This document shows, piece after piece, positions 15,144 to 23,378 of a stretch of 56,059 nucleotides of DNA. The DNA lies in the NCBI RefSeq assembly GCF_014646235.1, contig NZ_BMNB01000038.1, forward strand, positions 1-56,059, written 5' to 3'. The notes under the pieces were generated by a model, which saw only the letters and a program-made list of their open reading frames with translations, searched no databases and had not been told where the DNA came from. The position numbers and the translations under genes are program-made. The DNA comes from Micromonospora sonchi. GTDB lineage: Bacteria > Actinomycetota > Actinomycetes > Mycobacteriales > Micromonosporaceae. How positions within the stretch are numbered: position 1 is the stretch's first letter; every line of letters starts with the position of its first letter.

Positions 15144-16056
15144 AGTCCTGACCGGTCACTGGGCGGAGAGTCTCGGCGGCGACCGCCCGGACGGCGGCGG
15201 TGAGTGCCACGAGCACCGGCGAGTCGAGGTGCCAGTGCTGCCAGTAGAGCGGGACGTCCACCACCCGGCCGGGTGCGATGTCCACGCAACTGCCGCCGGC
15301 CACGTCGTCCTCGGCGATCTGCTCCGGCACCAGCCCCCAGCCGAGGCCGAGCCGGATCGCCGCGCTGAACGCGGGCACCGACGGCACGTAGTGCACCGGC
15401 GGATCGAGGGCGCGTCCCGTCACCGTACGCAGAAAGCGGTGTTGCAGGCGGTCCTTGCGGTCGAAGACCACCACGGGCGCGGCGGCGAGCGCCGCGCGGG
15501 TGAGCCCGTCGGCGAACCACCGGTCCACCATCGGCGGGGCGGCCAGGGCCCGGTAGCGCATCGCGCCGAGTGGTCGTGCCCGGCAGCCCTGCACCGGTTC
15601 GCGCTGTGCGGTCACCGCGGCCATCACCGTGCCGGCGCGCAGCAGTTCAGCGCTGTGGTCCTGGTCGTCCTGCCGCAGGTCGAAGGAGAACCCGGGCTCG
15701 GCGGGCAGCCGGGCCAGCGCCGGGGGGAACCAGGTCGCGAGCGAGTCGGCGTTGACCACGACGGCGACCCGGGTACGACCGGGGTCGACGCCGAGCGACC
15801 CCCGCGCCTCGGCCAGCGCCTCCCGTTCGAGCAGCGCGAGCTGCCCGGCGAGGCGGAGCAGGGGGCGGCCGGCCTCGGTGACGTCGCAGGGCCGGTGCCG
15901 CCGGACGAGCACCTGGCCGACGGTCTCCTCCAGCGCCTTGATTCGCTGGCTGACCGCCGACGGGGTCACGTGCAGCAGTCGCGCCGCCGCCTCGAAGCTG
16001 CCCTCGGCGGCGACCGCGGCGAGCCTACGGAGCTGGACCGGGGCCAGGCCACTCAT
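15139..16056 (-). CDS. lysG: LysR-type regulator, LysG/ArgP family
   Basis: A 305-aa LysR protein. The winged helix-turn-helix is at about 5-63 (LRRLAAVAAEGSFEAAARLL, then TPSAVSQRIKALEE). The effector-binding domain includes VVVNADSLATWFPPAL, a conserved block of LysG/ArgP/IciA regulators, and DRKDRLQ. It is divergently transcribed from lysE, the standard LysG-LysE arrangement in which LysG with Lys, Arg or His activates export. I choose the ATG at 16056 (MSGLAPVQL); the upstream ATG at 16074 adds six residues. Its stop codon is embedded in the intergenic repeat. Confidence 0.9.
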   Translation of the reverse strand: MSGLAPVQLRRLAAVAAEGSFEAAARLLHVTPSAVSQRIKALEETVGQVLVRRHRPCDVTEAGRPLLRLAGQLALLEREALAEARGSLGVDPGRTRVAVVVNADSLATWFPPALARLPAEPGFSFDLRQDDQDHSAELLRAGTVMAAVTAQREPVQGCRARPLGAMRYRALAAPPMVDRWFADGLTRAALAAAPVVVFDRKDRLQHRFLRTVTGRALDPPVHYVPSVPAFSAAIRLGLGWGLVPEQIAEDDVAGGSCVDIAPGRVVDVPLYWQHWHLDSPVLVALTAAVRAVAAETLRPVTGQDC

Positions 16057-16063
16057 GAAGCGG

Positions 16064-16091
16064 AGCTTAATCATCTGAAGAATCTTTAGCT
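16064..16091. promoter_or_regulatory. Candidate LysG operator between lysG and lysE
   Basis: The AGCTTAA at 16064-16070 and TTTAGCT at 16085-16091 form an imperfect inverted repeat (six of seven positions) in an AT-rich island within GC-rich DNA, between the divergent genes. LysR regulators usually bind such a site (T-N11-A type) next to the divergent promoter. Confidence 0.5.
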
Positions 16092-16125
16092 GGACCAGCG
16101 CTGGCGCGGCCCCTACCGTCGGTGC

Positions 16126-16722
16126 GTGCTCACCTCAGCCATCGCCGGTTTCTCGCTGGCCATCGCCCTGATCGTCGCCATCGGCGCGCAGAACGCCTTC
16201 GTGCTCCGCCAGGGCCTGCGTCGCGAGCATCTGGTACCTGTCGTGCTGGCCTGCGCGGCCTCGGACGCGCTGCTGATCGGCCTCGGTATCGCCGGGGTGG
16301 GCTCGGTGGTGACCGGGCGCCCCGACCTGCTCGCCGCGATCCGGTGGGGCGGGGCGGCGTTCCTGCTCGCGTACGCGGCACTGGCCGCTCGCCGCGCTCT
16401 GCGCCCCGGCACGCTGGCCCCCGCCGAACGATCACCGGCCCGGCTCGGCGCCACGCTGGCGGCCTGTCTGGCCTTCACCTACCTCAACCCGCACGTCTAC
16501 CTGGACACCGTGCTGCTGCTCGGCAGCCTGGCCCAGCAGCACCAGCATCGCTGGGTGTTCGGTCTCGGCGCGACGGCGGCCAGCGTGGTCTGGTTCACCG
16601 CGCTGGGCGCCGGTGCGTACCGGCTCGCTCCGCTGCTCGCCCGGGCCCGGGTCTGGCGGGTCCTCGACGGTGTGATCGCGGTGGTGATGGTGCTGGTGGC
16701 GGTCGCGCTGCTGCTCGGCTGA
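16126..16722 (+). CDS. lysE: LysE/ArgO-type basic amino acid exporter
   Basis: A 198-aa membrane protein with six predicted helices. The N-terminal GFSLAIALIVAIGAQNAFVLRQGL is the LysE family signature. The conserved AFTYLNPHVYLDTVLLLGS, with its helix-breaking NPH, lies near residue 115-135. It exports L-lysine and/or L-arginine to the medium by proton motive force, preventing toxic accumulation during peptide breakdown. The start is the GTG at 16126; a GTG at 16122 is out of frame. It is controlled in all likelihood by the divergent LysG. Substrate preference between Lys and Arg cannot be told from sequence alone. Confidence 0.92.
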   Translation: MLTSAIAGFSLAIALIVAIGAQNAFVLRQGLRREHLVPVVLACAASDALLIGLGIAGVGSVVTGRPDLLAAIRWGGAAFLLAYAALAARRALRPGTLAPAERSPARLGATLAACLAFTYLNPHVYLDTVLLLGSLAQQHQHRWVFGLGATAASVVWFTALGAGAYRLAPLLARARVWRVLDGVIAVVMVLVAVALLLG

Positions 16723-16791
16723 GAGCGACTGAGCGGGTGTTTTCGCTGTCCGCCGGGACTGCCGGGGGTCTCCGGTGGGAATGATGGCCGG

Positions 16792-18243
16792 GTGCGGTTC
16801 CTCAATGGCGCGAATCCCGCGTACGACCTGACCTACAACGACGTCTTCATGGCGCCGGCCCGCTCCGAGGTGAGTTCGCGGCTGGATGTCGACCTGGCCA
16901 CTGGCGACGGCACGGGCAGCACGATTCCCCTCGTGGTGGCGAACATGACGGCGGTCGCCGGGCGGCGGATGGCCGAGACCGTGGCCCGGCGCGGCGGCAT
17001 CGTGGTCATTCCCCAGGACATCCCGATCGAGGTGGTGGCCGAGGTCGTCGCGTGGGTCAAGCAGCGCCACCTGGTGTACGACACGGCCATCGCGCTCGGA
17101 CCGACCGACACCGTCGGCGACGCGATCCACCTGTTGCCCAAGCGGGCGCACGGTGCGGTGATCGTGGTCGACGACGCCGGCCGCCCGATGGGCGTGGTCA
17201 CCGACGCCGACACCGTCGGGGTGGACCGTTTCGCCCAACTACGCGACGTGATGTCCACCGACCTGCACACCGTGCCGGCGGACGCGGACCCGCGTACCGG
17301 CTTCGACCGGCTCTCCGCCGGCCGGCGCCGGCTGGCCCCGGTGGTGGACGGCGAGGGCCGGCTGGTCGGCGTGCTCACCCGGCAGGGCGCCCTGCGGGCG
17401 ACGCTCTACAAGCCGGCGGTGGACGACCGGGGCCGGCTGCGGATCGCCGCGGCGGTGGGCATCAACGGGGACGTCGCGGGCAAGGCCGCCGCGCTGTTGG
17501 CTGCCGGGGTGGACACCCTGGTCGTGGACACCGCGCACGGCCACCAGGAACGGATGATCTCCGCGCTCCGGATCGTCCGCGGGCTCGACCCGGGCGTCCC
17601 GGTGGCGGCCGGCAACGTGGTCACCGCCGATGGCGTACGCGACCTGGTCGAAGCCGGCGCGGACATCGTCAAGGTCGGCGTCGGTCCGGGCGCGATGTGC
17701 ACCACCCGGATGATGACCGGGGTGGGCCGGCCGCAGTTCTCGGCGGTGCTCGACTGCGCGGCGGCGGCCCGGCGGCTGGACCGCCACGTCTGGGCCGACG
17801 GCGGCGTGCGGCACCCCCGCGACGTGGCACTGGCGCTGGCCGCCGGGGCGTCGAACGTGATGATCGGCTCCTGGTTCGCCGGCACCTACGAGTCGCCCGG
17901 CGACCTCTACACCGACGCGGACGGCCGGCGGTACAAGGAGAGCTTCGGGATGGCCTCGGCGCGCGCGGTCAGCGCCCGGACCGCGGAGGACAGCCCGTAC
18001 GACCGAGCTCGCAAGGCGATCTTCGAGGAGGGCATCTCGTCGGCCCGGATGTACCTGGACCCGACCCGCCCGGGGGTGGAGGACCTGATCGACGAGATCA
18101 TCTCCGGCGTACGCAGCGCGTTCACCTACGCTGGCGCGCGCACCCTGCCCGAGTTCCACGAGCGGGCGCTGGTCGGCGTGCAGAGCACCGCCGGCTACAC
18201 CGAGGGAATGCCCCTGCCCACCAGTTGGCGGTCGGGTTCGTAG
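16792..18243 (+). CDS. guaB1: GuaB1-family IMP dehydrogenase-related protein (actinobacterial GMP reductase)
   Basis: A 483-aa TIM-barrel protein of the IMPDH/GMPR family. Two CBS motifs are inserted at about 95-215 (VIVVDDAGRPMGVVTDAD; APVVDGEGRLVGVLTRQG). The catalytic loop has VGVGPGAMCTTRMMTGVGRPQ with the active-site cysteine, and the phosphate-binding segment is WADGGVRHPRD followed by MIGSWFAGT. The N-terminus (LTYNDVFMAPARS) replaces the LTFDDVLL of true GuaB. The mycobacterial orthologue has been shown to be a CBS-regulated GMP reductase, so purine salvage is expected. The start is a GTG at 16792. Its 3' end lies 5 nt from the convergent mgtE stop. Confidence 0.9.
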   Translation: MRFLNGANPAYDLTYNDVFMAPARSEVSSRLDVDLATGDGTGSTIPLVVANMTAVAGRRMAETVARRGGIVVIPQDIPIEVVAEVVAWVKQRHLVYDTAIALGPTDTVGDAIHLLPKRAHGAVIVVDDAGRPMGVVTDADTVGVDRFAQLRDVMSTDLHTVPADADPRTGFDRLSAGRRRLAPVVDGEGRLVGVLTRQGALRATLYKPAVDDRGRLRIAAAVGINGDVAGKAAALLAAGVDTLVVDTAHGHQERMISALRIVRGLDPGVPVAAGNVVTADGVRDLVEAGADIVKVGVGPGAMCTTRMMTGVGRPQFSAVLDCAAAARRLDRHVWADGGVRHPRDVALALAAGASNVMIGSWFAGTYESPGDLYTDADGRRYKESFGMASARAVSARTAEDSPYDRARKAIFEEGISSARMYLDPTRPGVEDLIDEIISGVRSAFTYAGARTLPEFHERALVGVQSTAGYTEGMPLPTSWRSGS

Positions 18244-18248
18244 TCGGG

Positions 18249-19580
18249 TTACAGGTTGAGCACGGCGTGGGCGATGAGGAAGTAGATGATCAGTCCGGTG
18301 GCGTCGACGAGCGTGGTGACCATCGGGGCGGACACGACGGCCGGGTCGATGCGTAGCCGCTCGGCCAGCAGCGGCATGGTCGCGCCGACGGTCGCGGCCC
18401 AGGCGCAGATGGCTACGAGGGACAGGCCGACGACCACGGCGATGTCACCGCCGACCAGTACGGTGCCGACGGTGAGGCCGACCAGGGCGAGGACGGCGCC
18501 GAGGAGCAGCCCGACTCGGGCCTCGCGCCAGATGACGGCGGGTAGGTCGGAGCCGCGCAGTTCGCCCACCGCGATGGCGCGAACAGCGGAGGTCGCGGCC
18601 TGGGCGCCGGCGTTGCCGCCGGTGCCGACCAGCAGCGGGATGAACAGGGCCAGGGCGGTGACGGCCTCCAGGGTTGCTTCGAAGACTTGCAACACGTTGA
18701 CGGTGAGCACGGAGGCGACGATGAGCAGCACGAGCCACGGGGCGCGGGAGCGGGCCAGCCGCCATACGCTGACCGCCATGTAGTGCCCGGGCCACGGTCC
18801 GGAGGCGGCTTGGCGGGTGACGTCCTCGGTGTCGGCGGCCTCGATGACTTCGACGGCGTCGTCGATGGTGAGCAGTCCGAGGAGCTGGTTTTCGCTGTCG
18901 ACGACGGGCAGGGCGAGGGTGTTGGTCTCGCGCATCAGCCGGGCGGCCTGCTCGGCGGGGTCGGTCGCGGATACCCGGGGCACGTCGGCGTCGACGAGTT
19001 CGGCGACCGGCCGGTCGGGTGAGCTGAGCACGATGTCGCGCAGTCCGGTCACGCCGATCAGGTAACGACCGGCGTCGACCACTGGCAGGGTGTAGACGGT
19101 CTCCGCCTGCGCACCCTTGTCCCGCACGGCCTGCAGAGCTTCTCCGGCGGTGAGCTGCCCGGGCAATGCCACCGCCTCCGGTGTCATGATCTGCCCGACC
19201 GACCCGGCCGGGTAGCCGAGCAGCGCGGCGGTCATCTGCCGTTCGTGAGCCGACAGTCCGGCCAGGACCCGTTTGGCTACCTTGGCCGGGGCCTCGCGCA
19301 GCATCCTGGCCCGGTCGTCGGGGTCCATCCCCTCGACGAGGTCACGGAACGCCTGGTCCCGCAGCCCGGCGAGGATGGCCTGCTGGTCGACCGGTTCGAG
19401 TTCCTCGAACACCGCCAGGGCGCGGTCCTTGTCCAGCAGCCGGAACGGCACCCCGGCGGCCGTGCCGTCGAGGCGGGCCAGTTCGTCGGCGATCACGTGT
19501 GGCGGGTGCGCGTCGAGCCACCCCTGCACGCCGGCGAGATCGTGGCGGTCCAGCAGTCCACGCAGGTCGTCATCGGCCAC
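18249..19580 (-). CDS. mgtE: MgtE family magnesium transporter
   Basis: The protein has 443 residues. The MgtE N domain (superhelical) is at about 1-125 (DDRARMLREAPAKVAKRVL). Two CBS domains are at about 130-255, with TPEAVALPG and DIVLSSPDR as landmarks. Five transmembrane helices at about 285-443 carry the pore signature PLLVGTGGNAGAQAATS and end with an inner-membrane helix. The N and CBS domains sense cytoplasmic Mg2+ and gate the channel. Start at the ATG at 19580. The 357-nt upstream region before the TetR stop contains a large inverted repeat that may be part of its leader. Confidence 0.93.
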   Translation of the reverse strand: MADDDLRGLLDRHDLAGVQGWLDAHPPHVIADELARLDGTAAGVPFRLLDKDRALAVFEELEPVDQQAILAGLRDQAFRDLVEGMDPDDRARMLREAPAKVAKRVLAGLSAHERQMTAALLGYPAGSVGQIMTPEAVALPGQLTAGEALQAVRDKGAQAETVYTLPVVDAGRYLIGVTGLRDIVLSSPDRPVAELVDADVPRVSATDPAEQAARLMRETNTLALPVVDSENQLLGLLTIDDAVEVIEAADTEDVTRQAASGPWPGHYMAVSVWRLARSRAPWLVLLIVASVLTVNVLQVFEATLEAVTALALFIPLLVGTGGNAGAQAATSAVRAIAVGELRGSDLPAVIWREARVGLLLGAVLALVGLTVGTVLVGGDIAVVVGLSLVAICAWAATVGATMPLLAERLRIDPAVVSAPMVTTLVDATGLIIYFLIAHAVLNL

Positions 19581-19937
19581 CGTCGCCCTCCCGAGTGCTG
19601 CGCACGGCCGGTCGGCCGGACACTGGACGCCCGGCGGCTGACGGACATCGATCGCTGCGACCGACGTGCATGATCGAGATGGGCACGGCGGAAAACCCTT
19701 TCAGGTGGCCAAGGGGGTACGAGAGCGCGCGATCACCGGGGAGCAGCACCGGTTCAGGCCACCTGCGCCGAGCGGGTCAGGGGCAGGCCGGTGCGGTGCG
19801 CCGCGGCACGGGACTGGAAGGTTCGCTGGTCACGGCCGCGTCCACCTCCCTGTTCCATCCGTCGTAGCGGCCCAAGGCCAGGGTGATCCTACCCGGCCCG
19901 ACGGCGGGCGGGTCGGCCGCACCGGAGGCCGGCGCAC
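19581..19937 (-). promoter_or_regulatory. Long mgtE leader region with a structured element (19702-19765)
   Basis: No convincing gene lies in this 357-nt stretch. CAGGTGGCC at 19702-19710 pairs perfectly with GGCCACCTG at 19757-19765, and the enclosed segment contains a smaller ACCGG/CCGGT stem. Read toward mgtE this would be a 64-nt stem with internal hairpin in the 5' leader. I could not align it to the M-box consensus. It could be a metal-responsive leader, a terminator of the upstream TetR gene, or neither. Confidence 0.4.
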
Positions 19938-20510
19938 TCAGGGACCGGGCGGTGGGGTGAAGAGCCGCCGGGTCACCGCTCGCGCGGCCTCCCCTGGATC
20001 GTCGCCGAGGCCGGCGGGAAGCGCGCCGGCCAGCCAGAGGGTCGCGAACCCGTGCACGATCGACCAGGCGGCCATCGCATCATCCTGTCGGGTGCCGGGC
20101 CGGGCTTGGGCCAGAGCCGCCACCCCGGCGTGCAGTGCCCGGCCGGAACGGGCCCGGGCGGCCCGTATCTCGGGGTCGTCGGCCCGGTAGAGGTCGGGGT
20201 GGAACATCACCTCGAAGTGCGCGCGGTGCCCGACGGCGAAGTCGACGTACGCGACCCCGACGTCCAGCAGGTCGGTGCCGGCGGCGTGCAGCGCCTCGGC
20301 GAGCAGGTCGAAGCCCTGCACGGCGAGCGCCGTGAGCAGGCCGGCCCGGTCGCCGAAGTGGTGCGCGGGCGCGGCGTGCGAGACGCCGGCGCGACGGGCC
20401 AGGTCGCGCAGGCTCAGGGCCGCCGACCCGGATTCCTCGATCACCTCGACAGCGGCGGCGAGCAGCACGCGACGTAGATCGCCGTGGTGGTAGCCGCGAG
20501 TGCTGGTCAT
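19938..20510 (-). CDS. TetR/AcrR family transcriptional regulator
   Basis: A 190-aa regulator. The N-terminal helix-turn-helix is at about 8-55 (VLLAAAVEVIEESGSAALSLRDLARRAGVSHAAPAHHFGDRAGLL), where HHFGDRAGLL replaces the usual YYHFxxKxxLL. The C-terminal ligand domain resembles the TetR_C_33/WHG group (MAAWSIVHGFATLWLAGAL). It is divergent from a DoxX-family gene with two CAAGAT palindromes between the starts, so it very likely represses both. The inducer is unknown. The ATG at 20510 abuts operator 1, implying autoregulation. Confidence 0.9.
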   Translation of the reverse strand: MTSTRGYHHGDLRRVLLAAAVEVIEESGSAALSLRDLARRAGVSHAAPAHHFGDRAGLLTALAVQGFDLLAEALHAAGTDLLDVGVAYVDFAVGHRAHFEVMFHPDLYRADDPEIRAARARSGRALHAGVAALAQARPGTRQDDAMAAWSIVHGFATLWLAGALPAGLGDDPGEAARAVTRRLFTPPPGP

Positions 20511-20521
20511 GCCGAAATCCT

Positions 20522-20540
20522 ATCTTGCCATTGACAAGAT
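20522..20540. promoter_or_regulatory. TetR operator 1 (ATCTTG-N7-CAAGAT)
   Basis: A perfect 6-bp inverted repeat with 7-nt spacer lies 11 nt upstream of the TetR ATG. It shares half-sites with the second palindrome, whose centre is 35 bp away. The AT content is well above background. Confidence 0.72.
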
Positions 20541-20555
20541 GACGCCTCCCGGGGC

Positions 20556-20576
20556 AATCTTGACGATGACAAGATT
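20556..20576. promoter_or_regulatory. TetR operator 2 (AATCTTG-N7-CAAGATT)
   Basis: A perfect 7-bp inverted repeat with 7-nt spacer lies 20 nt before the DoxX start and just upstream of the GAGGAGG ribosome site. The same half-site as operator 1 suggests that two dimers bind the divergent promoters. Confidence 0.75.
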
Positions 20577-20595
20577 CTGTCTGAGGAGGTCTTCC

Positions 20596-21042
20596 ATGGC
20601 GCCCCTGATCGCCCTGCTGCTCACGGCGGCGGTGGCCCGGCTGGCCGGGCTCGCCGGGATCACCGCCCTCGACGGCTGGCACCCGTCCCTGCGCGTCGGG
20701 CTGGCCGCGATGTTCGTGCTCACCGGGCTGGCCCACTTCGGCCTCGGGCGGCGGCAGGACCTGATCGCCATGGTTCCGCCCCGGCTTCCCCGGCCAGACC
20801 TGCTGGTCACGGTCACCGGGGTGCTGGAGTTCGCGGGCGCGGTCGGGCTGCTCGTACCGGCCACCGCCCGCTGGACCGGCGCCGGGCTGGCCGCACTGAT
20901 GCTGGTCATGTTCCCGGCAAACGTCTCCGCCGCGCGCCGAGGGCTGACCCTGGGCGGGCGTCCGGTGACCCCACTCGGATCGCGCGCCCTGCTTCAGGTG
21001 CTGTTCATCGCCGCAGCCGTGGCCGTGGCGGTCGACCCCTGA
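20596..21042 (+). CDS. DoxX family membrane protein
   Basis: A 148-aa protein with four predicted transmembrane helices. The family block MFVLTGLAHFGLGRRQDLIAMVPP is followed by LVTVTGVLEFAGAVGLL and LMLVMFPANVSAA, which fits the DoxX/DoxD-like superfamily. Members are small membrane proteins linked to thiosulfate/quinone chemistry or redox homeostasis, but most are uncharacterised. The ATG at 20596 sits behind GAGGAGG; longer frames from 20500 run through the operators and are rejected. It is likely derepressed when the divergent TetR protein binds its ligand. Confidence 0.85.
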   Translation: MAPLIALLLTAAVARLAGLAGITALDGWHPSLRVGLAAMFVLTGLAHFGLGRRQDLIAMVPPRLPRPDLLVTVTGVLEFAGAVGLLVPATARWTGAGLAALMLVMFPANVSAARRGLTLGGRPVTPLGSRALLQVLFIAAAVAVAVDP

Positions 21043-21066
21043 CCGGACCGACGAAAAATAGTTCGG

Positions 21067-21083
21067 CCCCTGATTTTCAGGGG
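21067..21083. promoter_or_regulatory. Palindrome CCCCTGA-TTT-TCAGGGG before marR
   Basis: A perfect 7-bp inverted repeat lies directly upstream of a TAATGT -10-like hexamer (21086-21091) that would give a leaderless MarR transcript. Position and symmetry suggest the MarR autoregulatory operator. It could also terminate the DoxX transcript. Confidence 0.55.
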
Positions 21084-21097
21084 GCTAATGTGCGAGC

Positions 21098-21565
21098 ATG
21101 ACTCTGATTCAGCTGGCGGACGTGCCGCTCGGTCGGCTGTTGGTGGTCGCCGGTCACCTCGCCGGCCAACGGTGGAATCGCTACCTCGCCGACGAGCACG
21201 GTCTCACCCAGGCCGGCATGGCCACCCTGCTGGCGCTCGCGGAGCACGGTGAGCTGCCACACCGACGGGTGGCCGAGGCGTGCTTCGTCCGCCCGGCCAC
21301 ACTCACCGGCATCGTGGACACCCTCGAACGGGACGGCCTGGTGGAGCGACACCGCGACGACACGGACCGGCGCAGCGTCAACCTCACCCTGACCACGGCC
21401 GGTCGGGAGCGGGTGGCCGCGCTCACCGCAGCGATCCGGTCCGGGCAGCCGCTCACCTCGGTCGACGCCGATCCGGCGAAGGCGGCCGTCATCCGGCAGT
21501 TCCTGTTGGAGGTCATCGGCAGCGACGAGGCACCCGGCGGGGCGGCAGGAGGCCCGACGTGTTGA
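21098..21565 (+). CDS. MarR family transcriptional regulator
   Basis: A 155-aa winged-helix protein. The recognition region is VAEACFVRPATLTGIVDTLERDGLVERHRDDTDRRSVNLTLT (about 52-95), with the wing residues DDTDRRS typical of MarR. It is probably a dimeric repressor of itself and the two downstream ABC genes, the first of which overlaps its stop by 7 nt. The ATG at 21098 is about 7 nt after a TAATGT -10-like sequence, suggesting a leaderless mRNA. The ligand is likely a drug or phenolic transported by the exporter; this is inference. Confidence 0.9.
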   Translation: MTLIQLADVPLGRLLVVAGHLAGQRWNRYLADEHGLTQAGMATLLALAEHGELPHRRVAEACFVRPATLTGIVDTLERDGLVERHRDDTDRRSVNLTLTTAGRERVAALTAAIRSGQPLTSVDADPAKAAVIRQFLLEVIGSDEAPGGAAGGPTC

Positions 21566-23292
21566 TCCGGTTGCTGCGCGGCCACCTGCGGCCGTACCAA
21601 CGGCTGCTGGCGGCCGTGGTGCTGCTCCAGTTCGTCGGCACCATGGCCTCGCTCTACCTGCCCAGCCTCAACGCCGACATCATCGACCTCGGCGTCGCCC
21701 GGGGCGACACCGGCTACATCACCCGCACCGGCGGGTGGATGCTCGCGGTCAGCGTGGTGCAGATCGTCTGCGCGGTCGTGGCGGTCCGTCTCGGCGCACG
21801 GATCGCCATGGGCTTCGGCCGGGACGTACGGGCAGCGGTCTTCGGACACGTCAACACCTTCTCGGCACGGGAGGTCGCCCGCTTCGGCGCCCCGTCGCTG
21901 ATCACCCGAAACACCAATGACGTGCAGCAGGTGCAGATGCTCGTGCTGATGAGCTGCACCATGTTGGTCGCCGCTCCGATCATGAGCATCGGCGGCGTGG
22001 TGATGGCCCTGCGGGAGGATGTCGGACTCTCCTGGTTGATGCTGGTCTGCGTGCCGGTGCTGGCGATCCTGCTGGGCCTGGTCATCCGGCGGATGGTGCC
22101 CGGCTTCCGGCTCATGCAGACCCGCATCGACGCGATCAACCGGGTGCTCCGGGAACAGATCACCGGGATCCGGGTGGTCCGGGCATTCGTCCGGGAGCCG
22201 TACGAGGTGAGACGCTTCGCCGCCGCGAACGCCGACCTGACCGCGACCGCCCTCCGCACCGGCCGCCTGATGGCGTTGATCTTTCCCGTGGTGATGCTGG
22301 TGCTCAACGTCTCCAGCGTGGCGGTGCTCTGGTTCGGCGCGGAACGGGTGGACGCCGGAGCTATCCAGGTCGGCGCGCTCACCGCCTTCCTGCAATACCT
22401 GATGCAGATCCTGATGGCCGTCATGATGGCCACCTTCATGCTGATGATGGTGCCCCGCGCGGCGGTCTGCGCAGAACGGATCGTGGAGGTGCTCGACACC
22501 GACTCCTCGGTGGTGCCCACCCCGGCCCCGGTCACCCAGGTGTCGACCCGGGCCGAACTGGAGCTGCGCAATGTGCGGTTCCAGTACCCGGGTGCCGCCG
22601 AACCGGTGCTGAGAGAGGTCTCGTTCCGGGTCACGCCGGGCACCACCATGGCGATCATCGGCAGCACCGGCGCGGGCAAGACCACCCTGCTCAACCTGAT
22701 CCCCCGGTTGGTCGACGTCACCGCCGGTGCGGTGCTCGTCGACGGCGTCGACGTGCGGGAACTCGCGCCGGACGAACTGTGGCGCCGGATCGGGCTGGTG
22801 CCGCAGCGGCCGTACCTGTTCACCGGAACGGTGGCGACCAACCTGCGCTACGGCAACCCGGACGCCACCGACGAGGAACTGTGGGCGGCGTTGGAGATCG
22901 CCCAGGCCCGGGACTTCGTCGAGGCCATGCCCGAGGGCCTGGACGCCCCCATCACCCAGGGCGGCACCAACGTCTCCGGCGGCCAGCGGCAGCGGTTGGC
23001 GATCGCCCGAGCCCTGGTCCGTCAGCCGGAGATCTACCTGTTCGACGACTCGTTCTCCGCGCTCGACCTCGGCACCGACGCCCGGCTGCGAGCGGCCCTG
23101 CGGCCGGTCACCGCCACCGCAGCGGTGGTGATCGTCGCCCAACGGGTCTCCACGATCGTCGACGCCGACCAGATCATCGTCCTGGAGGACGGCGGCGTGG
23201 TCGGGGTGGGCCGACATGAGGACCTCCTTACGACCTGTCCGACCTACGCGGAGATCGTGGCGTCTCAGCAGACCACGGAGGTGCCGGCATGA
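21559..23292 (+). CDS. Heterodimeric ABC exporter, subunit with degenerate ATP site
   Basis: A 577-aa fused permease/ATPase. Six transmembrane helices occupy residues 1-310 (ABC_membrane type I exporter fold) and the nucleotide-binding domain spans about 335-577. Walker A is GSTGAGKTT and the signature NVSGGQRQRL is canonical. The Walker B glutamate is aspartate (LFDDSFSALD) and the H-loop histidine is glutamine (VIVAQRVST). Such losses mark the non-hydrolysing site of heterodimeric exporters like TM287/288. It starts with a GTG at 21559 overlapping marR and behind AGGAGG. The partner is the next gene. The substrate is unknown, with drug or lipid export likely. Confidence 0.92.
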   Translation: MLIRLLRGHLRPYQRLLAAVVLLQFVGTMASLYLPSLNADIIDLGVARGDTGYITRTGGWMLAVSVVQIVCAVVAVRLGARIAMGFGRDVRAAVFGHVNTFSAREVARFGAPSLITRNTNDVQQVQMLVLMSCTMLVAAPIMSIGGVVMALREDVGLSWLMLVCVPVLAILLGLVIRRMVPGFRLMQTRIDAINRVLREQITGIRVVRAFVREPYEVRRFAAANADLTATALRTGRLMALIFPVVMLVLNVSSVAVLWFGAERVDAGAIQVGALTAFLQYLMQILMAVMMATFMLMMVPRAAVCAERIVEVLDTDSSVVPTPAPVTQVSTRAELELRNVRFQYPGAAEPVLREVSFRVTPGTTMAIIGSTGAGKTTLLNLIPRLVDVTAGAVLVDGVDVRELAPDELWRRIGLVPQRPYLFTGTVATNLRYGNPDATDEELWAALEIAQARDFVEAMPEGLDAPITQGGTNVSGGQRQRLAIARALVRQPEIYLFDDSFSALDLGTDARLRAALRPVTATAAVVIVAQRVSTIVDADQIIVLEDGGVVGVGRHEDLLTTCPTYAEIVASQQTTEVPA

Positions 23293-23378
23293 GCGAGCGC
23301 CAGCGAGCGAATCATCAACTCAGCGTGCAGGTGCCTCATGCCGGCACGCAGCGAAGCGGAGAGCCGGCATGAGCGAGC
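23283..23378 (+). repeat. 80-bp insertion-like segment flanked by a 16-bp direct repeat
   Basis: GCCGGCATGAGCGAGC occurs at 23283-23298 and again at 23363-23378, exactly 80 bp apart. Each copy contains an ATGA start/stop overlap: the first ends ABC gene 1 and the second starts ABC gene 2. The segment between can encode a 27-residue peptide (23289-23372) that would keep translational coupling. It looks like a small inserted or duplicated element between two formerly overlapping genes. Confidence 0.75.

Noticed and set aside
13295..15520. Very long antisense reading frame opposite accA3
   Set aside because: It is an artefact of high GC. The plus-strand frame encodes the complete AccA3 and the antisense product has no family similarity; the same reasoning removes the long frames opposite metY-metX, cydC and guaB1.
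19581..19937. M-box magnesium riboswitch before mgtE
   Set aside because: The conserved GUUAGGUGAGGCUCC-type core is absent. Only a generic inverted repeat supports a structured leader, so it is reported as unassigned.
23289..23372. 27-residue peptide between the ABC genes as a functional protein
   Set aside because: Its boundaries coincide with a 16-bp flanking direct repeat, so it is better explained as the product of an inserted element. Coupling is the more likely consequence.
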